DNA from: Linepithema humile
Lineage: Eukaryota; Arthropoda; Insecta; Hymenoptera; Formicidae
Direction of reading: 5' to 3'
NCBI RefSeq assembly: GCF_040581485.1
Contig: NC_090130.1
Location: forward strand, 11,611,426-11,675,425
DNA length: 64,000 bases
In this document: one piece after another, positions 23,718-35,571 of the stretch
Numbering within the stretch: the first letter of the stretch is position 1
How the letters are laid out: each line of letters begins with the position of its first letter
Notes under the pieces: model-generated
What the model was told of the DNA's origin: nothing
The model's database searches: none
Seen by the model: the letters and a program-made list of their open reading frames with translations, nothing else
Position numbers and translations under genes: made by a program

Positions 23718-25134
23718 TAAGATACTGTAATATAATTATATGTAAGATACTGTAACAATTATTGCGTAAGTTGTCATCGTATTAATTGTAAGTTAATACT
23801 AGTTGTTATTACCTTTACTGTATTTTCATAGGATTGTATCTTTGTAGGATTTACACATCTTTCCGAATTATTATTAGACTTTTCATACTTGCTGCTTTTT
23901 ACACATGATTGAGATGAAACACTCCCTATTTCCATCAAAGTGTAATCTGACTGCTCAAAGGGTATATTATTTTGAGACACTTCTCTAATCGGATAATTTT
24001 CACAAAAATACGAATCTGTGCTACTGTATAATTGGCTCGAAGAATTAGCATCCGGTTTCTTCCACTCTGACTGAGAATTCCATGTATCAGTAAAATTTTG
24101 AGAAGGTTTCTGAAAAATGATCAAATAAAATAGATATTTAATTCTTCAGATTATGGATTTTAATTACATAATAGTTTATTTTTTACTATGGAATAATAAA
24201 ATTTATAACATTTTTGAGACATACATGAAAGTTTTCAGTAACTCCTTGATTGTCTGGCTTGTCTCTTCCATAAGTTTTCTCTTCTAAAATATTCGAAGAA
24301 GTTGGAAGGAGATATGACTGACTTTCGTTAATTGCTTGCTTAGGATGATCTCGTATATTTTCTGAATGAAGTCGAACTTCGTTGAGCTTTTCTACTTTGT
24401 CAGGTTTTATCCAAAAATTCTCTTTATCAAAGATTGGGCGATCTTTTTTTATTTTTTCTTCCATTTGTCTTTTATTTGATTTTTTTATGCATTTGCATAT
24501 TTTTTCTTGTTATGTAAGCACTTGTCTTTCTTCCAATATTTCCGTTGAGAAAATTTTATTTGAGGGATCATTTATTATCCCGCAAGCATTGACAATAATA
24601 TTTTCCAGTTCATCACGATTTTCTGAGAAAAACATTAATGAATAAAATTAATATTATTGTCAAAAAGATATAATACATGAGACGTATAAATCATTAAAAA
24701 ATGTTTAAATTAATAACATTTTTATTTATTCTGTTAAGATATCGTTCTTTTTATGCCAAAATCATGAATTTGCAAAATTTCTTCAATCTCGTTTTTTTTG
24801 TAAAATTTATTTTGTTATTTAATTTTGTATTGTCTGTAGAATTTTAGAGTCTAGGATACCATGGAAAAACTTAAAATATTCTAAAGTATTCTGAAGCTCT
24901 ATAAATTCAAGTAGTACAAAATAAATTTCACAAAGAAAAACAAGATTGAAAAAAAGCTGCACATTCATAGTTTTGGAATAAAAGGGACAATAACAAAATA
25001 GAGATTTTTTTATTCTTTTAAAAATAATAAGGCTACAATAAGTGTAATAAGCTTTAAGTTATAAGAAATTGACCAATCACAATTGATTATTTTTCTATGA
25101 TTTATCTCTGAGTGATCAATTTTTTATGATTTAG

Positions 25135-25283
25135 GAGTCGGTTATTCCAACATCGGGTAACTTTAATTTTATTAGTAATTATATCTTTGTCTCTTTCAGA
25201 TAAATTCTGAAAAAAGAGATAAAGATATAGTTACCAACGAGATTAAAGTTAGCTGACATTGGAAAAAAATCTATTGTAGACTC
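25135..25283. repeat. inverted-repeat element (MITE-like) in BEN intron 1
   Basis: GAGTC at the left and GACTC at the right enclose two arms that pair through GTAACTTTAAT/ATTAAAGTTA and ATATCTTTGTCTCTTT/AAAGAGATAAAGATAT, with the centre near 25205. Confidence 0.55.
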
Positions 25284-25728
25284 GGCCTATATAATAGCCT
25301 AAAGAGAGACAAAAGCAATATAAAAAATTTACTAATCGAATGACAAAAATATATGACGGTTTCTATAATAACTTTCCTAACAAAAGATCAAACAATCTTA
25401 ATGACGGGAATTTCCCAGTCGAAAATGCATGTTTCTGATCAGAATTATAAAACAATTTTATTAGTTTCCAAGATATAATGGGAGATATCATTGCTATCTT
25501 TACAGGCTCTATTACTATTATTTTATAAAACACATATATGTACTTACCACTTATGGCGAGAACTTTAGCACGCATTTTGGTTGTTTTTCCTTTGTTATCA
25601 CGCCATTTCACAGATGCAACACAATTAACTTCTCTGTTATTTCGCGGCAATACTAATAAATCGATCACATCTTTGTAGGCACTGTCTAACCACCATATAA
25701 GGGCGTATTTCTTTGGTTTCGGCATCAC

Positions 25729-26386
25729 GTTTCGTCGAAAGTTTTACAAAAGTACAAACTGTTATAACTGATACGACGGTTATGATCTGATATGATTATT
25801 TTATGTAGTCACGCCACAGCCCGAGCAACGAACGCACACATATATGAGAATGTATGTATATGACTGCGCAGAGTGCTTTGCGCAGCACACGACACTCTCG
25901 CTTATATGTGTGCATAGTTTCCTCAATCTGACTACGCTACGTTCAGTTATCAATAAATGCTGGTAGTCGCTCAATAGATGGTGTTAATCTTGTCATCTAT
26001 CTTTGTCGATATTCTGTGATTAAGAAAGATATTGTCCTCTTAGATGGAAAATAACCTTATTCAGTAAGGAGATGGAAAATAACCTTATTCAGTAAGGATT
26101 ATAGATAACAGCGCAAAAGAAACATTTAAAAAAAAGAGTATGTATTGTTTTAATATTACTTTTTATATTATTTTTTTATATGGTTGTAAGCTGATATTCC
26201 ATTTTTATTATAAAATTATCTTATACTGTCTTAAAATGCTAATACGTCTTTTTGATTGTTTTAATCGGTACTTAAAACGGTTTTAAATAAAAGAATTGAT
26301 TATTAGCTATGATCACTATTGATTGAATTTACGACCGAACTGTAGATAAAGCATAAAACGAATTCTTTGTTACATCAATTGTAGAA
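25729..26386. promoter_or_regulatory. divergent promoter region between BEN and transposase genes
   Basis: 658 bases between two oppositely directed start codons. Contains an exact tandem duplication of about 28 bp (AGATGGAAAATAACCTTATT unit) near 26042-26096. No clear TATA box is assigned. A shared or bidirectional promoter is inferred from the layout only. Confidence 0.4.
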
Positions 26387-29140
26387 ATGTCAAGAAAAGC
26401 TTTTAGCGACCTTGGTCAGAGAAGACGGCGTCAAATTTTTAGAAAAATTTTTAGACGTGCCGACGCAGGAAACGAACAACAGGATATGCAAATAGAAAGA
26501 TCATTATCACCTTATCAACGGTACGTTTTTCATTTTAACTCAATGCAAAATTATCTCTGACAAAAAACAAAATTCTTATAAATATAAAAAATAAACATAA
26601 TTGTAATGAAATTGAATTAAACAACAAATACATCAATTAAATTAGTTAAAAAAGCGGTTATTTTACAATATTCCACTATTATTTATCAAAACTTAGAATT
26701 TTTTGTTTTGTATGTTTTTCAATATTATAGAGAAATTCACGACACTGACACTGAGGAAGAAAATGCTTCCAATTATGCAGACGACGACGAATATTACAAT
26801 ATTACGACTGAAGAAGAACAAACAGAAACAGAAGAAGAGTATGAGAATATGGAAAATGAAATAGAAGAGTATGAAGAATTAGCGCAAAACAATAACGACG
26901 AATTTTATGATGATCAGGCACTTTATCTGGGTGCCCCCTTGACTATTTCTCATAGTATGCTTTCAATTTTAACGCTTCTTCTTCATCATAACATAAATAT
27001 GTTATGTCTCTCAGATATCATAACAGTAATAAATTTGCATTGCTTGCCTGAACAATTAAAAAAAAATAGCTTACATAAATTTAGAAAATACTTCTCTCTT
27101 AAAGATACATATTTACAGAAACATTATTATTGTTCATTTTGCACTAGAGATCTGAAATCAATTGAAGATATTTGTCCTTCATGCCCTAGAAAGAACAATT
27201 CATATTTCGTCGAATTGTCATTTCTTGAACAATTACGAGAAATGTACAAAAGAAATGGGTTTTATAATCAATTGCAAAAGCGTTTTGAAAGGATAGCCAA
27301 TTTACCTGATGTTATAACTGATGTGTATGATGGGTCTTTATACAGAAAATGGGTTGATAATGGATTTCTAAGGAATCCTGATAATATTTCTTTCAGTTGG
27401 TACACTGATGGAGTGCCTGTCTTCAAATCCTCAAAAATTAGTATGTGGCCTTTATACTTAACTATCAATGAATTGCCTTTTAATGAAAGAAAAAAGAGAA
27501 AAAACACATTACTCTTAGGCTTATGGTACGGAGATAAAAAACCCAATGCAAATAGTTTTATATATAAGTTCCGTGAAGCGTTGGAAGAAATTAGTAAAGG
27601 TATTGAAATTGAAGTAAAAAGATATAATAATATAGAGTTAAAAACTATAAGAGGTGTGCTGTTAATGGGAACTGCTGATCTACCAGCCAAAAGCGATTTT
27701 TTGAACTTTGTTCAATTTAATGGAGATTATGGTTGTCCCTCGTGTTATTGTAAAGGTGAAAATGTTTCGCTTATTCCAAAAGGTTCTGTGCATGTTTATC
27801 GTTATAAAAATGAATTAAAATTAAGATCTTTAAATGAATGTATTGAATATGCTAATAGAGCAAGTCTTGATAATCCTGTTATGGGGATAAAGGGACACAC
27901 TGCTTTCTCAAAACTTATGCCAGATTTTATCGAAGGTGTTGGAATTGACAGAATACATTGCGTCGATAGCGGTGTTGTGAAAAAAATGTTATCACTATGG
28001 TTTGATGTAAAATATCGAGGCTTTCCTTTTTCTTTATATGCTGTCGTTGATGTCGTTAATAGTAGACTCATTGCAATCAAGCCGCCGAAATATGTGCATC
28101 GTATGCCGCGCTGTATACAAGATTTACTTCATTGGAAAGCGTCCAAATTGAAAACATGGTTTTTTCATTATTCTGTTCCAGTTCTTGAAGGAATTTTAAG
28201 ACAAGATTATTTCAATCATTATCTTCTTTTAGTAGTAGCAATATCCATGCTAAATTCTGAAGAAATCAGTTTTTTTATGATAAATATTGCTCGAGATTTT
28301 TTAAATAAATTTGTCCGTGAATTCGAACATTTATATGGATTACAGTTTTGCTCAATTAATATCCATCAACTACGACACTTACCAGATAACGTTATAAAAA
28401 TGGGGCCCTTGTGGGTTTTCTCCTGTTTTGAATACGAGAATTTGAATGGTCAGCTTTTAAAATTAGTGCATGGAACACGGCATATTGAAACACAAATATA
28501 CAGAGCGACGGCTCATGAACAATTTATAAAAATGATTCGATTAATAGATGAAATGCCTATAGGTCCTGTCCATAAATTTTGCTTAAGCAAGAAACGACAA
28601 GTAAAAATTATAGAGCAGATATTTCCTAACTGTTATAGTGTTGGTGCATATAAGAAGTTACAAAGACTACCAAATATTATTACCACTGCAATGTGTAATT
28701 CAAGAATCCCTGAAACTGTCTCGTGGTGGCAGTATTTTAGATTATTAAAAAATAGCTACTTATATGTATCGCAAATGTATAAAACAGATTTGCAAACTGA
28801 ATCTTCTATTATACAATATGTGAATAATGAAGATCAAACACATCATGCAGAAATTCAATGTTTTATCAAAACTATTCATCAAAATTGCAATGAACAATTC
28901 TGTCAATGTGAACACAGAGAAAGACATTATGCGATTGCACAACAAATTTCAACTGACGATGCATTCCTTGTTCGTGGTGATTATAATGTAGCCGACACTA
29001 ATTTTTTTTTACACAAATGCCACAAAACAGATAACTTTACAGCTATTCCTATTGAAAAATTAAAATGTGTATGCGTATATATGAAAATCGATAATCAAAT
29101 GTACATAGGAATACCTATTAACCAAAAAGAATTGGAATAA
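26387..29140 (+). CDS. Tnp2/CACTA-type transposase, intact
   Basis: Two exons, 26387..26520 and 26731..29140 (donor CGGTACGT, acceptor ATTATAG), give 847 residues without a stop. After an Arg-rich start and a very acidic segment comes a zinc-ribbon-like region (CSFC...CPSC, about residues 178-200). The core matches the Transposase_21 (Tnp2) family: a YTDGVPVFKSS and WPLYLTINELP block near 265-290, DLPAKSD near 360 and a GCPSCYC cysteine cluster near 375. The C-terminal half carries the DUF4218-like block with INIHQLRHL and GPLWVFSCFEYENLNG (about 600). These proteins mobilise EnSpm/CACTA elements. ATG 26387 was chosen because splicing from it is in frame and removes the upstream in-frame intron codons. 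Confidence 0.85.
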
Positions 29141-29634
29141 AATATTTTTTACTATTTATTTGTTATTATTTATTTTATATTATAACATTTATTATATTAA
29201 TCTGAAATAATAGAAATTGAACTCAATTATAGATTGAATATTAATATTTTTATTGCTAGAAATTTCGATAAGATTTGGAGATTCAAAAGAGGTAGGAGTT
29301 GTAAGAACGAAAGTAGGAATTGTATATTTAACATCAATAAAAATAAGGGTTTTCTAGGACAACAAGATTAAAGAAAGGCCAAAAGAAGACATAACACTTT
29401 CAAGATAGAACTTGTAGGTCAAGGAACATTATTAGAGGCACAAATAACCATGTATGAGGTTTATAGTAGGTTTTAAATTTCGACTCGGGTAGTGGCTCTA
29501 TAATCAATTATTTTTAAACAAAAAAAATTTTTTTTTACTTTTTAATATATGTTATAAAACACTAAAAAGTTTAAAAAAAATCCGTTGCATTGTTTCTTAA
29601 AAAAAAATTCCTAAAAATCACCTTTGTTTTAGCG

Positions 29635-29654
29635 ATTCATACGAGGCTCCCCCC
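29635..29654 (-). repeat. terminal inverted repeat, right
   Basis: Reads ATACGAGGCT followed by six C before TTAA; inverse of the left end. Confidence 0.8.
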
Positions 29655-31376
29655 TTAATAATGGCTTTAATTGAAAAATACTTTGTATTGACTGACAATC
29701 AGGCGACAATTTGCATTGTAGGATCACCCTCAGAATAATAGTTTGTATATTTTGAAAGATATATAGATTATAGAAATTTCAGCTTTTTTCAGATTTATTT
29801 TAAATCAAAATATAGGTATAATTTATAATCAGATACAGACATTCAATTTCTGTAAATGTATGTTTCTTGCGTCAAAGATATATGAATGTTTTTATTCTTT
29901 TTTTTGTTAAATATAGTATGAAACTGTGATTTTATTTTATACTATTATACAGCCTTAACCAAATAAGGCAAAGTACCTGCTGACTTATTGTATGTATTTT
30001 ATATATAATACCAGAGATTTGTTATATTACCTAAATATAAGTAGAGTTGAGAAGTTGATATCAATTAAATGTACCGGAATGTCTTTGCTATAATGGTACG
30101 TACAATTTATTTTATCCAATCGCATTGAACATTTAGCTACAAATTGATGGATAACGTCAAATTTTTTTATTTCTTTCCTGTTTATAACTATGAGTAAGAA
30201 TGACTATGAGTTATATCTTTCAAAAGACGTATCATTATAGAAATGGCAGCATTTTATATTCTAAGAAAAATGTATCTTTCGCATATAACGTAATTAGAGA
30301 TTCCAATTTGTGCAAAGCTATAAGATGCCAAAGATACTTTTATTTTTTTCTGTAATACTTTTACGAATATGTACTAAGTGCTGTGATAGTTTTATACTTC
30401 TAAGTAATATAGGTCATTTATATGAAGATACAGATTTAATTTCTGCAAATGTATGTTTCTTGAGCCAAAGATATTTCAATTCTTATTTTTCACTTTAAAC
30501 TATTGTTTAAATAAATATTTAAAATATAGTGTGCCGCATTTTATATATTTAGTATCAGTGCTTCGTTTTCATTTAAATATAAGTAGAGAACGTTTGGTAT
30601 CTCACACATTTGCACAAATTAATTCATATGTAATCGATGACCGTTGTAAATGTACCGTTACATCTGACTGTCATAGCTGGAATGATTACTATTTATTATA
30701 TCCAATCGTTGCGAATATTTAGCTACAAGTTGATTGGCAACACACAATTTCGCATTCATTTCTTCATTACGTCTTATTAGAGAAAACCGTTCATATTTTC
30801 TTAGAAACGTACTGTTATAAAAATTCGCTCATATAATTACTCTAAGTAATTACGATTGACATACAAGTTAACATATAAAGATTTTACATTGAACAAATGT
30901 ACAAAATGTCGAGATACTTTTATTACTTTTTTTAATAATGTAAATTGCTCTGTAATTTCGTGCTGTATTTTTTTTCAAAAGTATAAATATTGTAAAACAT
31001 TTATTTCTTGTAACATGTAAATAAATATTTTATATGAATGCTGCTTATGCCTGATGCAGTTATAAGCTAAAAAGTTCAGAAATTGTTAAAAATAAAACAT
31101 TTTTCTACCTAAATAATAAAACATTTTTTTTCATGTCTCGATAAATTTTTCTTACATTTTACATTGACAGATCCAACCTAACCTAATCTAACCTTTCAAT
31201 GTCATTTTTCTTTGATTTCACGCACTTTACGTATATTAACCGGTATAACACTATGAACACACTATGAACACACTTAGTTATATTTTTTACAAATTGTTCT
31301 TTATTTCTCACCATATATTACATATCAAAACGAATGGTACATATATCGCATGCGTCTTATTTCACTTTCTGACAAG
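29655..31376. repeat. AT-rich DNA with a diverged ~600-bp direct repeat
   Basis: 29806-30160 and 30410-30770 share ordered words: GATACAGA, TGTATGTTTCTTG, CAAAGATAT, AATATAAGTAGAGA, TGTACCG, ATCCAATCG and TTTAGCTACAA. Two small frames (30310-30722) lie inside and look fortuitous. From 31225 a ~200-bp unit (TTAACCGGTATAA...CATATCAAAACGAATGG) begins, whose tandem partner is at 32645-32770 beyond the LTR. Confidence 0.5.
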
Positions 31377-32608
31377 TGAAACCGTGTGAGCTTTTCGAGC
31401 GCGGTATAGCTCGTCGGAATCCAGGTTCGGTCGGTTGGGGGTGTGTCAAAGAAAATGCGTTTAGTTAATGGTAAATTAGAAGACGTGTTTATTTAATTTA
31501 GTATGTTTGATGACTGTGTGTGTACATGCGATGCGAAAGAATTATTAAGCAACGGCTGAATAATTATTTGAGCTAAGTAAAATACATATAAAAGGATATA
31601 TCGGTGAAATCAGTAACAGAATATCGGTGAAATAATTATTTGGCAATGGCGAAATAAATCTTGAGGCGGCGTGGAATAAATATAAAGCAGCGTGAACGTA
31701 AGCGAAGTATCGGCGGTAGCGGAATAATTATCTGAACAACGGTGAAATAATTATTTAAAAGCGGTGTAAACTAAATACAAAAACGACGTGAAAATAAATG
31801 TGAAACTATAAAGAATGACGTGAGGCGTCCCGGTGCGGTCGGCGAGAGCGCAAGCGCGGGCGATCGTGTCGCAACGGTTGGTACGATACGGAGCGCTTGT
31901 CGGTGAGTGCGTTCGTAGTATCGCGAGTCTGTTCGATCGTAGATTGATGCGGACTATTCGGCGGCGCAGATTGGTCGACGTGGTTTTGCTTGCCGGACGG
32001 ATTACGATTTTGAAATCCCGGCGAATAAACGCGGTATCAGGACTTAGGTTGCCGATTACGCTCGGCGGGAGTACGAGGATGCTCGTACGAAGGCGGAATC
32101 TTAGAACGGCGACTTAGCTTGGTATGCGGAAATGCCCGCAATACGAAGTTCGGTGACCTAGAGGAGCCAAGTACGCTCGGCGGGTATACGAATAGATTCG
32201 TATGCGGGAATCAAGAATACCGAGGACGCTCGGCGGTACACGAGGATACTCGTGTGCTGGCACAGGTATACGAAAAACCGAGTATGCTCGGTTGAGGACT
32301 ACGAGGACACTCGTAGAGGGATGTTCGCTGTCTATCAGCGAACGGAGTCTGGTGAGAAGACGTTCAGCCGGGCGTCTTTTATACCCGGCTGGCAGCCGAT
32401 CGGCTTCGAATCGGCAAGCATCGGCGGTTTCGGCGGCGAGTCCCCCACAAAACGGAATTTCGGAACAGTCGGGTGTGGGGGATTTTCGGCGGTTGACCGC
32501 CGCTGTTTTTGACAAAAAGCTTATCGGCGCTCGATGCGCCCTTGGTGGGCTACGGACGATGGACGGTCCGTAGCCGTAACGATGCAGCTTGCGGGCTGCA
32601 CCGTTACA
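31377..32608 (-). mobile_element. solo LTR (family E), minus orientation
   Basis: Read on the minus strand it starts TGTAACGGTGCAGC and ends CACACGGTTTCA, 1,232 bp, flanked by the 4-bp duplication CAAG (31373-31376, 32609-32612). It has a TATAAAAGAC promoter word near 32380 and a terminal hairpin (GTAACGGTGCAGC with GCTGCATCGTTAC). No internal retroelement genes, so it is a solo LTR of a Gypsy-like family. A second copy lies at 60674-61915. Confidence 0.85.
32050..32318 (-). repeat. array of short palindromes in LTR family E
   Basis: Eight or more stem-loops of the form CGAG-NNNN-CTCG follow one another, for example CTACGAGTGTCCTCGTAG and ATACGAATCTATTCGTAT on the minus strand. Confidence 0.75.
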
Positions 32609-32644
32609 CAAGTAACCTTTAATAATCTTTAATGTCACATGTAT

Positions 32645-32770
32645 ATTTACAATTTCACACTTCACGTTTATTTACCGGTATAAAATTCAATAAAAACATT
32701 GTATAATTATATTTTTCACGAATTATTCTTAATTTATTTCCATATATTACATATCAAAACGAATGGTATA
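32645..32770. repeat. tandem partner of 31225-31345
   Basis: Shares ACCGGTATAA, a TATTTTT..ACGAATT-like word and CATATTACATATCAAAACGA with the unit before the LTR; the LTR inserted between the two copies. Confidence 0.6.
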
Positions 32771-32789
32771 TGTATCTTTTCGTGTCCAA

Positions 32790-33093
32790 ACGAACGCACA
32801 ATTGAGCGATGCACAACTGAACAGTGCGCAAATAAACGGTGTCCAAACGAACGGTGTCCAAACGAACGGTGTCCAAACGAACGGTGTCCAAACGAACTGT
32901 GTCCAAACGAACGGTGCGCAACTTTCTGTGTCCAAACGAACAGTGCGCAAACGAACGGTGTCCAAACGAACGGTGTCCAAATGAACGGTGCGCAACTTTC
33001 TGTGTCCAAATGAACAGTGCGCAAGTAAACGGTGCGCAATTGTACTGTCTCCAATTGAACCGTGCGCAACTTTCTGTGTCCAAATGAACCGTG
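32790..33093. repeat. 15-bp minisatellite
   Basis: Tandem ACGGTGTCCAAACGA units (about 20, with GTGCGCAACTT variants). Because 15 is a multiple of three all frames stay open and give repetitive peptides; not considered a gene. Confidence 0.85.
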
Positions 33094-33099
33094 TCCAAG

Positions 33100-35571
33100 T
33101 GCACTGCCCCCATGGAGGAGAGGGGGGTGCCTCCTTGGATCCTCCCAAATGGGGAGGTACGGGGGAAATCCAACCCCTACCCTCTGGAGGGAAGGTAAGG
33201 GATGGGGAGAAGGGGGCCAGTAAAGGCCCTCCACTCTGCCCCACCCCAAAGAGAAAGGTGAAAACCGGGGTCGAGGGTGGGAGGGCCACACAGGGCCCAA
33301 TTCCCATCCTCACCCATGAGAAAAGAGGAAGAAATGAGGAAGGGAGGGGGTGGTCCACTTAAGGCCCACGTCCCAGAGAAGGGGAGGAGGGAGGTGAGGG
33401 GGGAATCGAAGGATCCTCTCTCAACATCACCTTCCCTCAAACTGCCTGAAGGAGGGAGCTCGAAGTCCCCCCAAATCCAGGCGGAGGAGATGAGGAGAGG
33501 GGGGGTAGAGATGGTCCCCGTTAAGAAGGTACACGGGGCCTCTCCTTCCACCCCTCCCCCTCCCAAGAAGGGAAGAAAAGAGAAGGGGATCAGTCCCCCC
33601 CCCAGCCTCCACAGGGAGTGGGGACTGAGGGGAGGGGGGTGGCAAGAGAAGGGAGAAAGCAGGTGGGGAGGGAGGATAAGGACTCCCCCCCCATCCAAGG
33701 AGGAGGGGTGCGGTGGACGCGGCGAGTGGGAGCAAAGACGTCGCCTCCATGGCCGTATGGGCTCCCAATCCCAAGCCGGGGGAGTGGCACGATGGTCCCG
33801 TCCATAGGGCCATCCTCTGGTGGAGGAACGAAGGAAGGAAGATGGGGAGGGTGGTGGAAGAGGCACCCCCCCTCCCGTGATTACCGCCAAATCTGGGAGC
33901 TATTCCTGGCGGTGTGGAAGGAGTTGGAGCTGGACTCTGGGCGCATCAAGTGGTGGCTGATGCGCGGGGAGTCTGGCGAAGAGATGGTGATGGAGAGCGC
34001 TGGTCCTAACTACAAGTTGTGGACCAGCGTAATCCGGAATTTTGCCGAGGTGTTTTCCAGGGAGCCCTGGAGACTCACCTGGACAACAGAGGAGGAAGAG
34101 GGGCAGACGACGACGGAAGAGGAGGAGGCCGCCTTTCTTGTAGAGAGTGTCCCTCGGCAGGGGGCGGATCACGGAAGGGAAGGTCTTCCTTCCGGGGTCC
34201 TCCTCCGGTGGAGAAACACAGCGGCGACGGGCGGGGAGATAACGATAGAACCCCCGCGACCCGAAGAGATTAAGAGGCGGATGCACCGGGGCTGGGTTGC
34301 ACATGGCGGCAAACCCGGTTGCATCAGATTTGGGGACTCGTTCCGCCACTCCTGTGAGAGGAAAATGGAGGTAACGTACTCCGATCCCAACCAGTTGGAG
34401 GGGGCCGGAGTACTGAGGAGAGTAGCCGAGGAGGCTGCACTTGAGTTCCCGCATTGGGGGCTCGTTCCGGAGACACAATTTGTCCCTTGAAGGCCCCGAA
34501 TGCGGGGACCGCAGCCACCAAAACCGGCCAATCCTCCCCCGCCTTTGGGGGAGGCATCCAGGTTTCTCCTGGATGGCCTGGGGGAGGACATGGACGAAAT
34601 CCATGGGTCCTGTCCTCCCTCACAGGTGGCCGGACGGGGGAAACAAAGGAGGAAGGGGGGTGGGAGGAGATAACATCATTCTCCTTCCCTCCAAATCCTC
34701 TCCTTAAAGGGGGGAGTAAGCGTGTCCTGCTCGGGGGGGGGGGGAGTGTCAGAACGGAGTTCTGTTGGCTCCCCCCATCGGGTGGAAGATTATACGGTGG
34801 GGGTGGGGGTAAAACCCCGCCCATGTAGGTGATGCGTGGGGGGGTAGAGGGATCTGCCCTCTCCCTTCTACTTTTAGGTTTATTGGGGGGTAGTACCCCC
34901 TTCCACTGGGGAGACGAGCGAGGGAGAGGGGTAGGGGCTTACCCCTGCCCCGAACCCCTGCTCTATTTTAAGAGAGGCTCCCTCCTCCGGACGGCGGGAT
35001 TGAAGCGCTATGCGCTCCCCGCCTTTAAGTCCGGAGGAAGTGAGAGCCATAAAATAGATTATGTCCCCTCAGGTCCGGCCCGACCTAGGTTGGGCAATAG
35101 ACGGGCCTGGGAGAGAGACCCTCGGGTCGGTCTTTTTGACCGACCCGAAGAACTGATCCCCTGCGGGCGGTTAAGACGCGGCGTACGGACGCGGGCCGCC
35201 CGCAGTGTGGATCCTCGGGCCTTCGGGCCCGGAGCGGAGAGGCGTTCGAGGGTTGGGGGAGAACATTTGTTCTCCCCACAAAATGGTTACGCCGGGAAAC
35301 CGGCCGCCGGGGAGGATGGCTGGAAGTAATACGATAGTGGTTCCCAGCCTCCCCCCAACACGGCTGCTGATGGCTCTGCAACGGAGGTGGGGTTTAGTTG
35401 GTAGGCGTCTGGGGGGTAAGTGGTGTCGCAAACCACTCTCCCAGACAAATCCAACACTACCCTCTGGCAGTGGGTTTCTCGTTAGGAACTCACATTGCAC
35501 GCCAGAGGGTGTCTTTGGAAGATTCCCCACCTCCGGAGAGGGGCTTGCCCCTCCCGCACAAAAAAAAAAAG
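33100..35571 (+). mobile_element. GC-rich, poly-A-ended element of unknown class
   Basis: About 2.4 kb of G-rich plus-strand sequence in AT-rich surroundings, ending in an A11 run (35561-35571). The 3' part is packed with hairpins (GGGTCGGTC/GACCGACCC at about 35123-35146, GGGGAGAACA/TGTTCTCCCC at about 35256-35278). A hairpin-rich 3' region and poly-A tail suggest a non-LTR retrotransposon, perhaps internally deleted since no reverse transcriptase is present. The left border is not defined. Confidence 0.45.
33618..34490 (+). CDS. unidentified 290-aa frame in the GC-rich element
   Basis: I do not recognise this protein. The first 90 residues are low-complexity Gly/Arg/Pro. From about 33885 the frame looks protein-like: tryptophan-rich (YRQIWELFLAVWKELELD, IKWWLM, YKLWTSVI, WRLTW), an acidic run, and a C-terminal part with VAHGGKPGCIRFGDSF. 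It could be a gag-like ORF of the element. Overlapping frames on the other strand exist because the DNA is GC-rich, so coding status is uncertain. Confidence 0.35.
   Translation: MGTEGRGVAREGRKQVGREDKDSPPIQGGGVRWTRRVGAKTSPPWPYGLPIPSRGSGTMVPSIGPSSGGGTKEGRWGGWWKRHPPSRDYRQIWELFLAVWKELELDSGRIKWWLMRGESGEEMVMESAGPNYKLWTSVIRNFAEVFSREPWRLTWTTEEEEGQTTTEEEEAAFLVESVPRQGADHGREGLPSGVLLRWRNTAATGGEITIEPPRPEEIKRRMHRGWVAHGGKPGCIRFGDSFRHSCERKMEVTYSDPNQLEGAGVLRRVAEEAALEFPHWGLVPETQFVP

Larger units (their letters stand above)
22482..25728 (-). pseudogene. BEN-domain protein, eight exons, one premature stop
   Basis: complement(22482..22633, 22717..22933, 23022..23054, 23130..23233, 23322..23526, 23813..24109, 24225..24622, 25548..25728). 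All seven junctions use GT...AG and keep frame, giving 528 codons. The N-terminus (KYALIWWLDSAY...VKWRDN...AKVLAISG) matches the small N-terminal module common in insect BEN proteins. A Ser/Asn/Glu-rich middle follows. The last two exons hold a BEN domain: an ISPNSGFYLS lead, LVRETLLEVYDE, a GRRGARPAINAVLFKAL helix and a basic end. BEN domains bind DNA. The only lesion seen is TAA at 24510-24512 (codon 98); a restart at the ATG ending at 24464 would keep the BEN domain. As the divergent partner of the transposase it may be the TNPA-like end-binding protein, which is inference. Confidence 0.75.
19613..29654. mobile_element. 10-kb CACTA-like transposon with two divergent genes
   Basis: Bounded by inverted repeats starting GGGGGGAGCCTCGT on both ends (19613 inward, 29654 inward), each next to TTAA (19609-19612 and 29655-29658), which may be the target duplication or part of the ends. 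A second, subterminal inverted word TACCCGAGTCGAAATTT occurs near 21308 and, inverted, near 29466-29485. Inside are a Tnp2-type transposase on the plus strand (26387-29140) and a BEN-domain protein on the minus strand (22482-25728), divergently transcribed from 25729-26386. The left arm has picked up a GC-rich insertion (20150-20990). The transposase type argues for the EnSpm/CACTA group, although the ends do not begin CACTA. Confidence 0.7.

Noticed and set aside
19609..29658. piggyBac element, because the ends abut TTAA
   Set aside because: The transposase is clearly of Tnp2/CACTA type and has no piggyBac features; TTAA may be coincidental or part of the ends.
32699..33362. Long overlapping frames on both strands with repeating peptide units
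   Set aside because: Produced by a 15-bp minisatellite (multiple of three) running into GC-rich DNA; open on nearly all frames, so not evidence of coding.
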